Notes under the pieces: generated by a model
What the model saw: the letters and a program-made list of their open reading frames with translations, nothing else
Database searches by the model: none
What the model was told of the DNA's origin: nothing
Shown here: positions 43,779 through 55,700 of the stretch, one piece after another
Numbering within the stretch: the first letter of the stretch is position 1
Layout: each line of letters begins with the position of its first letter
Assembly: GCF_026914265.1 (NCBI RefSeq)
Contig: NC_069136.1
Span: 36,873,406 to 36,937,405 of the forward strand
Direction of reading: 5' to 3'
Origin: Mya arenaria
Taxonomy: Eukaryota > Mollusca > Bivalvia > Myida > Myidae
Length of the DNA stretch: 64,000 nt
Position numbers and translations under genes: made by a program

Positions 43779-46700
43779 CTGGAATGAATGAGGCAATAAT
43801 AAGGTTCCAGTTTCCCTACCAATATTTTTTGTTTCGTTTTTCTTTGTGGGGGGGGGGGGGGGGGGGGGGGGGGGGGTGGGGGGTGAATATTTGCGAACCT
43901 CTAAGTTAATGCATTAAAAAATGCCTGTTTATAACAGCCCCATGAATACACCAACAGGTCGATGAAAACTCTTAACATGTTCATGAAAACTCTAACATGT
44001 TCATGAAAACTCTTAACATGTTCATGAAAACTCTTAACATGTTCATGAAAACTCTTAACATGTTCATGAAAACTCTTACAGCTCCATTAAACCACTAACA
44101 GTCCCATGAATACACTAACAGAGCCATGAATACTGTAAAAGGCTCATTAAACCACTAAATGACCCATGGATAAACTTAAAGATCCATGAATAAATCAACA
44201 GGCCCATCAACACTCTTAACAGGTCTATGAATACACTAACAGGTATATAAATATTCTAATAGGTCCATGAATACTCTGACAGATCCATTTAACAACTAAC
44301 AGACTCATGAATAAACTAAAAGGTCCATGCATGCACAGATCTGTAACAATACGGTATTAACAGGCATAAATATACTATCAGCTTTATAAATGTACTAACA
44401 GGTTGATGTATATACAGGTCCATAACTATCATTATTTACAGTTTTATAAATGTGATAACAGGTTAATAAATTTATAAACATGTCCATTGAAATACTTACA
44501 GGTCCACTGACAGTCCTCTGTTTCGGGGGTATGGGAGGGACATGCTTCTGTGGAGCACTTCCTGGTGCGCTCCTCTGCCGGACAGGGGGCGCCACCCTCA
44601 ATGACCCCTGCCCCATCACAGGGGTGCCCCTTCGAGCAGGGGGAATGGGGGTCAGAGAGGTTGGCGAACTTGGGAGGGGGGCAGGTGCTCGACCTTCCAT
44701 TCTCATTGATCGTTGGTTTGTCTGTTTTAAGGAAATATTTTTTTGTTATGATTACACAAAGTATGCTAGTCGTGCACATTGATACCAGATTTTACAAAGT
44801 GTATCGCTGTTCTCCAGATATTGTTGTAGCCAAGTTTTAAACTTGTTTCAGTCTACCAACTAATGATAATAAACGTCAGGGAGTACAAGTTTTATCCTAC
44901 CAATTATTAGTTAGGGCTATTCCTTTAAAACATATAACCCCCGGGGGGAAGGCACTTTTAAATTATGCCACCCCCTACATAAGCAAATTTACCTGTTTGG
45001 GGTCCAATATGTTTTACTGGAATAGCCCTTACCTATAAGTATTCCTTTTAAGTACCAGATTTCTGACTCTGAAAAAACTCTAAAGAAGTCAGAAGAAAAA
45101 CATAACCCAAAGTCTGTTTTATGAGCTGCAAAACCATGAGCAATATATCTCAATTCTATTCAACACACTGTGTCCATGTGTGTATACCACTTGATAAATT
45201 ATGTCATAATGATACATCGAAAGGCAACATTTTACTACAATGAAGACTTTAAACAATGATAACGATTTATTTACCATTTAAAATAAAACATAGCGCAGTC
45301 TCAACCCCTAACATAGCCTTACCTTTGGTCTTTTACCAGAGTTTATTTGAGATTTTTGTTTTTTAAAACACTTCGACAAACCTTTTCACGAAATTGCCAC
45401 CTGATGGAGCACTGTCAAAACATTATTTGGAAAACAGGTTTGTCGAAGTGTTTGAGGGAACTAATCGACTAAACTACAGTAATAAAACGAAGGCTGGGCT
45501 CTTTCAGTGGCATAGACTGCCATTTGTTTCATTTAAAATGGTGAAGAAAAAGAAAAGTTACCTTTGTTTTAAGTCATCATTCGAAGCAAAATGTTGCCAT
45601 CCAACATATCATTTATGATGTAATTTATCATGTGGTATACACACACTGAGTGTTCTGTAAAGCCACAAATGAAACTAGGAAATAATCTGATATCAAATTA
45701 GGTGTCTTTTGTTTCAATAATATCAACATACCTCCCTAGTCATTGGTCCACCCATCCTATCATCCATAGTACTGACAGTCTGTCTGAGTGGAGGCTTAGG
45801 TGCGGTGTTATTGTGTGAAGACATAGTTGAGCCCAGGGGGGGTTTGGACTGACCCGGGCCCATGCCCGGCTTTACGGAGCCCCTAAAGGCGCCTGGGGGC
45901 TTGTGGGTCGGGTGGTCAGGGAGGTACATCTCTGGGTCGTGGTATTCTGTGTCCAGGGCTATTAGAGCTGAAAACACGAAAATTAGCAGTAGTAAATGCT
46001 GTTTTTGATAGTCTTTAGTAAATACAAGAGATATTTGTCAAACATTATGCCCCCCCTGAGCGCCATGTTGTCAGGATTATATGGACAATTGAATGAAATA
46101 TGCATGGACCGTAATGACAGCTGATTTGTTGCCGTTAAGGCAGTTTTAAGATTATGACCATTAAAGTGTGAGGATAGAGTGTGTTATGACCATGACCTTT
46201 GACTCTATGAACTCAAAATCCAGAGTCATCAGCAGGTCACCAGAAACCTAAATGTCAAGTTCGAGGGACATGGGTGCAGGCATTGTCAAGTTATCACACA
46301 GACAAGTTTTTTTCGTTCAAGGTCACTGTGACCTTGACCTTTGACCCAATGACCCCTTAAATCATAAGGGGTCATCTACAAGTCAGATGCAACTCCAAGT
46401 CAAGTTTGAAGGCCATGGGTTCAGGCATTGTTGAGTTATCACTCGGACAACCTTTTACTATTCAAGATCACTGTGACCTTGACCTTTGGCTCTATGAATC
46501 CTAAAATCAATAAGGGTGATCTACTGATCAGGCTTAACATCCATGTCAAGTTTAATGATCATAGGTTCAGGCATTGTTGAGATATCAGTGGGAGAAGATT
46601 TGCTAACTTTTTTGCGTTAAAGGTTACTGTGACATTGACCTTGGCCTGATGACCCCCAAAGACAATAGGGGTCATTTACTGGGCAGGCCCAACCTTCATG

Positions 46701-49700
46701 TCAAGTTTGATGACCATAGGTCCAGGAATTGTCGAGGTCGCTTTGAAGGTCACTGTGACCTTGACCTTTGACCCCTAAAATCAATAGGGGTCATCTACTG
46801 GTCAGGCCCAACCTCCATGTCAAGTTTGAGGGCCATGGGTGCAGGCATTGTTGAGTTATCACCCGGACAACCTTTTATCATTCAAGGTCACTGTGACCTT
46901 GACCTTTGGCCCAATGACCCCTAAAATCAATAGGGACCATCTTCTGGCCAGGCCCAACCTCCAAGTCAAGTTTGAAGGCCATGGGTGCAGGCATTGTCGA
47001 GTTATCACTCGGATAACCTTTTACCATTCCAGGTCACTGTGACCTTGACCTTTAGCCCAATGACCCCTAAAATCAGTAGGGACCATCTTCTGGCCAGGCC
47101 CAACCTCCAAGTCAAGTTTGAGGGCCATGGGTGCAGGCATTGTCGAGTTATCACTCGGACAACCTTTTACCATTCCAGGTCACTGTGACCTTGACCTTTG
47201 GCCAGATGACCCCCAAAAACCATAGGGGTCATCTCCTGGTCAGGCCAATTCTCCAAGTCAAGTTTGAGGGCCATGGGTGCAGGCATTGTCGAGTTATCAC
47301 TCAGACAACCTTTTACCATTCAAAGTGACTGTGACCTTGACCTTTGGCCAGATGACCCCCAAAAACAAAAGGGGTCATGTACTGGTCAGGCCCAATTCCA
47401 AGTCAAGTTTGAGGGCCATGGGTGCAGGCATTGTCAAGTTATCACAAGGAAAACCTTTAACCATTCAAGGTGACTGTGACCTTGACCTTTGGCCCGATGA
47501 CCCCCAAAAACAATAGGGGTTTTCTACTGGTCTGGCCCAACCTCCAATTCAATTATGAGGGCCATGGGTGCCGGCATTGTCGAATTATCACTCCGACAAC
47601 CTTTTACCATTCAAGGTGACTGTGACCTTGACCTTTGGTCCGATGACCCCCAAAAACAATAGGGGTCATCTACTGGTCAGGCCCAACCTCCAATTCAATT
47701 ATGAGGGCCATGGGTGCCGGCATTGTTGAGTTATCACTCGGACAACCTTTTACCATTCAAGGTCACTGTGAACTTGACCTTTGACCCGATGAGCCCCAAA
47801 AACAATAGGGGTCAGCTACTGGTCAGGCCCAACCTCCAAGTCAAGTTTGAGGGCCATGGGTGCAGGCATTGTCAAGTTTGAGGGCCATGGGTGCAGGCAT
47901 TGTCAAGTTATCACTCGGACGACCTTTTACCATTCAAGGTCACTGTGACCTTGACCTTTGGCCTGATGACCCCCCAAAACAATAGGGGTCATCTACTGGT
48001 CAGGCCCAACCTCCATGTCAAGTTTGAGGGCCATGGGTGCAGGCATTGTTGAGTTATCACTCGGACAAGCTTTAAAATTATTTTACCATTAAAGGTCACT
48101 GTGACCTTGACCTTTGACCAGATGCCCCCCAAAATCAATAGGGGTCATCTACTGATCAGGCCCAACCTTCATGTGAAGTTTGATGACCATACGTCCGGGA
48201 ATTGTTGAGTTATCACTCGGACAAGCTTTGGTCTACCGACGGACGGACCGACCGACCGACGGACCGACCGCCCGACATACCGACATGCCTGTGTAAAGCA
48301 ATATACCCCTCTTCTTCGAAGGGGGGCATAAAAATCAGTTGTAACTTAAGGTTGTGGGCTTAAAGCATGTTTAAATTATATATATTCTTTTATTGGTATT
48401 TTGACAAGTCTTTGACATAAACAGAGTCAAGCTAAGCACCCTATTTATGTTTTGGTTTAGTTTGTGTAAAAAAATATCATTTTGAAAAGTTCTGGGGTTT
48501 GTCAAGGAAACTACATTATGATAATCATTAAAATTATTTTTTTATATGTAAAATCAAACATTATTAGTCTTCAGAATTTCAATAATTTTGGGTCAGAGGA
48601 TTATTAACAAAACTGTCAATTAAATTGACACCTTTAAGAAGACAAAAGTGTAAGAATGAAGACTTACAATAGTTATTCCTGCCACTTCTAGATGATGATG
48701 TTTTCTTCCCCTTGGTTTTCAGGTGCATCTTGCCACTAAAATATATTTGCTCATACCATGGAATTTTAGAATATTCTAACTCGAATTCTACAATGGAATA
48801 ATTTACACAACTCATTCTAAAGCCATTTGTTATTTTCTACAGTTTAAAATCTACTGTTAAGACACTTTAAACCTTATATATATCACACATAAGTCCTTCT
48901 CCAGCATAGAAACCAGCACTGAAATCTTTGAGCAGCTAAGAGACCATGCACTTGAAACCTACAACCTCTTGAGTGAGAGGCAAACACAATGCTATTCCAC
49001 AAGACTCTTTCACCTTCAAACATGATTACATTTTCCCATAACTATTCAGGGAATCAGAGGAGCGCCTATTATTTCGACATTCAAGGGCCACAACTCTCGA
49101 GTGACAATTGCAATTTAACTGGTAATTACCTAGCTATACCATTGTTACCACTCTCATCCTCAAAGACAAATCATCACATGAAACAAACATTTTCCAATAA
49201 ATAGAATTCTTCAAATCAGATGTGTCACCTGTTGGAAGCTCTCACCCTCAAAGATGATTCATCAAATGAAAAGAATATTTTCCCATAACTAGAATTCCGC
49301 AAATCAAATGTGTCGCTAGTTGGGAACGCTTATCACTTCACAGGCCATATCTCTATAGAGTAGGGATGGCAACGAGTAGTATAATTAATACTCGAGTACT
49401 CGGACGATCGTTCGATCGAGTACTCGGGTACTCGATTACTCGGAAAAATTGAATATGTGTTTGCAAAGACAAGATTGTGTATACATGTATCGTTAATGAC
49501 GTATACTGTGCGTTGGTCGTATTATTGGTCATTTTCACCTTTAAAGTAAACTTTCATTACGTATTTTTACTATTTTAACAAAAAATGATATAAAAAGAAA
49601 ACAAATGTTGTTTCAGGCGTTTAATTTGTCTTATTCGTTTCATTATATACAAGTATGCACTGCAGAAATGAACAACAATCAGAATTACAATGAACGAAAA

Positions 49701-52700
49701 TTAATAGCATACATAAAAATAGTGAACGAAATTCAATACGAATTTCAGTTGTTGAGTTGTTTACTCTACAATTTTTTTTTTAAATGATAGTTTTTCGTAC
49801 TGTGTAATTGTTGTTTACCTCATTAATATTCATAATTCTTGATTTAAAATATCAACCAATCAATTGTGATAATCATTGCAAAAATAGTTAAAATACGCCC
49901 ATTAAGAAATCAATACTCGTAAACAGTCGATATTCTTTCGCTCGTTAGCGTCCATTGTTTGGTGGAAGAACTCTAATTGGTATACAATAGAATTGTGTAG
50001 GTGAAAGTACCACTATCAAAACTTCGCTAATTAGTTTAAACATATTTATTATGCAGAAAAACAACAATACAGCATTTGTTACAAACATATAAAATAAAGG
50101 ATTGGAATGGTAGAATTAACTAATAAAGTTCCTTTCCTTGAATGGTTATTTGCAATAGTATTAAATACAGGTTTTACTAAATAAAGGATTAATATGATAG
50201 CCCTCAGAGTAGTAAGATGATTTTAGATAGAACGGTGGTAAAATTTCAAATTTAAAGGAATTTAATATCAGATAATGAAAAAAAAAAATGCAAAAGAAGA
50301 TAATGATAAGCTATGTTGAGATAGGAGAAGGAAAGAAGGAAGGCAGAGTAAAAGTCATAGGATGGATTTAAACTGGAGTCGATTAATCAAATCTTTTTGT
50401 TAAGTGAATATATTGGTGGACTGCGTCAAACAGTTTGAAATTCTGTTCTTCAGTCAGAGTGTCAGCACCATACAATAGTGAACGAAGAGTTGTACTTCAG
50501 TCAGAGTGTCAGCACCATACAATAGTGAACGAAGAGTTACTTCAGTCAGAGTGTCAGCACCATACAATAGTGAACGAAGAGTTGCTTCAGTCAGAGTGTC
50601 AGCACCATACAATAGTGAACGAAGAGTTACTTCAGTCAGAGTGTCAGCACCATACAATAGTGAACGAAGAGTTACTTCAGTCAGTGCTTCCACTGAGTCG
50701 ATCGCTAATTGACATCAGTGCTAATTTGAAATAAGGGTCATTTGTTGACAGTTTGCAACTATCACAACAACTGTCAACTAATTGATTGAGGTCAATTGTG
50801 TACACAGCGGGGATTAGAGGGACCGTAAATTGTCCTCTTAGCAACTAACCAGATCTGATATTTTGTCTGTAAATCGTGTATTTGGTGATTTTTATAGATT
50901 TTTTAAAAAAAATTCTAAGTTCTCGAGTAGTGATTTGGTACTCGAGTACTCGGACATTCGATTGAGTACAAGGGTACTCGTTGCCATCCCTACTATAGAG
51001 TGACGATGGCAATTTAACCAAAATTCAACTTGGTCAACATTTTATTGCAGTAAGCATTGCTTCCAAGTTTGGTAAAGTTTTGAGAAGAAATGTATAAGTT
51101 AGAGAGCGGATATTAAAGCGTGACAACACAAACACAGATGACTAAGCAGATGTTCCTGGACAACATGATCCCTATGTGGTTGGCACAAAAAATTAAAATC
51201 ATTCACTTCTACCTTATTTTACCAGTCTCCTCCCCTTGATGCAGTAAGGTGTACTCAAACGGTTTAGGTTCGTCGGAGAACATTTCACGCAATGAGAGGA
51301 CACATTCCCCGTAGGACTCGTTGTCTGAGTCCTTGGCTACCACGGCTATCAGAATGTGCTGGTCTTCTAGGTAATCGACATCACCGAACAATGGACGCAT
51401 CTGGAAGCAAGAAAAAGAATATATATGTTTCTCAAAAATTAGTAATATTTAATGTCACACAAAACAAGTTTGCTTTTATAATTATCAGCAATATTTGCAT
51501 ACCCTGATGTATAATTGGTAAATGAAGCATTGGCAAATGAAGCATGGTCACATGTGTATTTAATCCAATCAGAATGCAGCTTTTAAGACAGTGTTTTAAT
51601 CCAATCCGAATGCAACTTTTAAGACAAAGTGCTCAAACTGTAATTTATTTTCTATTCATGAATATGTACAGACCAAAAAAATCAAACTTAATGAAATAAA
51701 ACATCATAATTATTTTCAATTTCTTTTAAACTAAGGCTGTACAGAGTCTAAAGTTGAAAGCATAAATTATACATGAATTGTGTACTTTGCGAAGCGTCTA
51801 TTCAACAAATAGAGACAAAAAACCCAGATGCTTTTGAACTGCATTTTTTACAACTAAAGCTTGACTCACACTAAATCATTTAAGCATTTAAATCTTAAAT
51901 AATGTAAGATAACCCACCTCAGGGAGGTTCGTGGCCACCCAGACTGGTACAGTGAAAAACCCCGTCCTGTTTTCGCGGAATGATGTGTTGGACTGACTTC
52001 TGTAGACTTCTAAAAAGTAAAAGGAAATATAAACAGACTTTCTTAAGGCAGTACATAGCTGTTCAGAGTGTTGGTTGAAGATAAAAGAAAACGAAAAGCA
52101 CTGCAAAGCAAATTCCAACGATTGTCTGGAAAAAGGGGCATCAGATTAAGGCCAGAGTTATGGTTTACATGTATGAATTGGACTGGCTTCTGTAGACATT
52201 TAGAAAGTACTAAGAATATGAATACAGTTGAAACCCGTTGGCTCGATATCGATGGGTTCAATTTCCTAGTTGACTCAAACTTGAAGTAAAGGACCGATAT
52301 TTTTATACTCTATGTAAGCATTCCTGCTTGGCTCGGTATTCACAAGGATGAAAGAATTTGGGCTGTCCCTTGGAATTGAGCCAACAGGTTTTGACTGGAT
52401 ACTTAACATACATCAATACAAGATGGAGTGGATGCCAACTCGTCTCTCGGCCTTCTAAGTTATTGATTGGAAACATATTTTCAGCTTGCAGTCACCATGA
52501 CCTTGACCTTTGACCAACTTTCTTCAAAATCAATAGAGTTAATCTGCATGTCATAACAAACCTGCCTCCCAAGTTTGAGGTCCCTGGCCCTAACCATTCT
52601 TCAATAATTGATCGGAAACAGATTTTCAGTTCAAGGTCACCACAACCTTGACTGTGAACCACTAACCTTAAATCAATAGGGTTCATCTGCTGGTCATTAC

Positions 52701-55700
52701 CAACCAACCTACTAAGTTTAAGACCTCTTGGCATAATTGTTTGATCTAAAACCATGGGGACATACAGACGGTCAGTCAGATTAGCATATTGTCATCGGAC
52801 CTCTTTGTCTGTATGCAGGGACAAAAAAACTACCTACATTGTACCAAACCACCCCTAAAAATGTGAGACAAATAATGTCACACAAACTTTTCATTAATTA
52901 CAGCCTTACAATACAAACATGATAAAAGTGGACAGCTTACCCTGAAGACAGGTGGAATGGAACACAAGCTGGAAATATTGCTTGCAACACGTCTTCACCT
53001 GCAATGTACAACATATTGAATTTGTTTTGTACTTCCTTACATAAGCTTGAAAAAACAAGACTAACAGCTTGAGATTGAAAATTGATAAAAAACATTATTG
53101 GAAATATCTCAGTTTTCGGTAGCATTGTCAGCGATGATTTATCGATTGTACTTGATAATCGTTTCATCACTACTAGTGGGTGTGCAGAACGTAAAGCTTT
53201 CTATCTAAATTGTGATCATACAGATTCTAATAAATGAAGATAGTAAGCATGAATTTTTTTTTTAAATTATAATTGATTATTAGACAATACTCAATCATCC
53301 TTTAATCCCGACTTTGAAATTGAAAATATTTAAAAACTATCGTATCAAGTTTGTTTAATTTCTGCAAAACAGTAAATTACTCATACAACAAAACATATTT
53401 TTCATTGCCAATATATAAACATATTTATATAACGATTGTGAAACAAGTTATAACAACATTATATTAATCACTCTCATTGGCACAATATTACAGGAGAGTG
53501 TGGTCTTGTGTTGTGGGGCAAACTGGAGTACCCAGAAGAAACCCCGCTTGGTGACCACAAACCAAACTCACATGCGCCCAGGCAGGGAATCGAACCTGGG
53601 TCACCTAGGTGAGAAGCAAGAGCACTAACTGTACAACCGTTCATTCACCTATTCATTGACTATTGAGTGTTGAGTTACATTATTCTAACCTGAGCTTCCA
53701 CTGCAGTAAAGACGATCTGAACAATGGCCATCTCAGCCAGCGACATTCTGGCATGGTGGACAAATTCTGAACTGATCCCAACATTGAAAGAGGAAAATAC
53801 TGGACGATGGTCGCTGCTCAGTATGGCTTCAGAACAGCCTAAATTAAAGAGAAGCCACATATTACTGAAATCAACAAAGTAAGCACTGGCAATAGTAGCT
53901 GCTCATTTCATAATGTAGCAATTTCAAATATGTTGTGTAACTTAAACATGACATGCATAACGCACTTATGTTTAAAAAAATAATGTTCCTTAAAGGGACT
54001 GTGTCACAGATTGGCAACAAAAAACGTTTTTTTTCTGTAATGAATCTCAGGACAATTATCTAATAGAATGTGTTACGCTTTGATATCATAATTGTAAAAA
54101 AAGTACCAAAATGTAAAAAAAAAAGTGTCGGAGACTGGGTTCGAACATGCGTCGCCAAAATAGAAGTCCAGCATCTTACTCACTGAGCTACAAAGACTTA
54201 TACTAATTGGGTGACATAATTAAGTTCTACACCTACCTCGGTAATATCACGTGATAACACCGAATGCATTGTACACGTCGATGCCAAGTTTATGTCAGTT
54301 TTCAACATTTTTTTTTTTTACACTATTTTATCATACGTGAGACAGCCCCTTTAAATCGGACACATTTATTTCATAACGTGGTAATTACAAATACATTATT
54401 ACAAACATGACATGTATAAAACACTTATATTTGAAATATATTTTGAGACAATGAAGTTTCTATGAAGTTCTTAGTCAATTTTAGTCGTAAATTGAAATGC
54501 AAGTGTCATAGTTTCATTATTTTTCAACTTATTTCAGTGAACTGAACTTTAACCAGTATAAAAAATGAATACAAAGTTGAGGAAATAAAAAAGTCAATGT
54601 GTTGCCATTTGTGATGTTTAAACAGATTTAAGATAATTGAAGTTATGATTAAAATCCTTTATTGATACGAGCCAATGAGTCTAGACTATAAAGCACATGT
54701 CAAGTATTCCAACACATACAGTTATTTTTCTACAACGACTACAATACTTTACTAATACGGGCCCATTTGTCTAGATTATCAAGCACACCATTTATTCCAA
54801 CACATAGTTATTTTTTCCTTAGAAACAAAACTGAAGACACGTACCGTAGGCCACACTCTCGATGAACTGCCCTGGGTAGGATTTCCATAGAACTCTGTCA
54901 CACCACGATGGCGCGTTTATTCGTTCCTGCAAAACAACATCTTACTTTAAATGATTTAGTATTCCATATTTAATTGTATGATTCCTCAAGCAGTTTTTCC
55001 ATTGTAAAAAGCAAACAATATGCCACACAAACTTTATACTTTCTAACAATTTCAATTTAGATCAATTTTACATGATAAGGCCATTACAAAAGAAAAGCAG
55101 AAATTTAAAATAATCATTTCATTGATTCAAGCTCCACCTCAAAAACATTTTGTACATTCATAATATTATGGTACATTCAGTTATGCTATAGAAACTCAGT
55201 TGGTCCAGTAACAAGGTTAGCTTACGCAGTGGTTATCACACTCACTTCGCACCAAGGTTCGATTCCCGGCCTAGGCACATGTGTTTAGTTTGTGGTCCCT
55301 AAGCGAGACAAGTGGATTTTCTCTGGATTCTCTGGTTTTCCCCCTCCCCCCCCCCCACAAACCATAAGCACACTTTGACACAGCATTAAGCCATGTTAAA
55401 ACCACTTTTTTCACAATCTCAAACTATATATATAAAGTTTAAACTTAAAGCAACTTACACTGGTGGCTTTGATCTTCTTCCAGGCATACTTGTACCCGGG
55501 GACATTTCTCTCCAAGCGATACGTGGGTAGGAAGGTTATATCAGCTTCATCTGAAACATTCCAGAAAACAGTTTATGAATTAACAAAAAAATTGAAAAAT
55601 CTTGTGCACAGATTTTATATTTTTTTATTGTTGAAATTGAGTTATTTGACCAAGTTTCATGAACAAACTTCAAACAGCAACAGACAGATACAGATTTAAA

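Noticed and set aside
44444..44779. Cysteine-rich 111-residue frame on the minus strand over the proline-rich SHIP exon
   Set aside because: The other frame has matching splice phase with its neighbours and SHIP-like proline motifs; the cysteine-rich frame has no consistent splice borders.
46839..47516. Series of overlapping open frames of 65-79 codons
   Set aside because: The frames repeat with the 146-bp array unit and translate the TGACCTTGACC repeat; not genes.
50435..50734. Long open frames on both strands encoding repeated SAPYNSERRV or LLYGADTLTE
   Set aside because: They are by-products of a 45-bp minisatellite inside a non-autonomous hAT element. CRISPR-like regularity is also misleading: there are no spacers, and the genome is eukaryotic.
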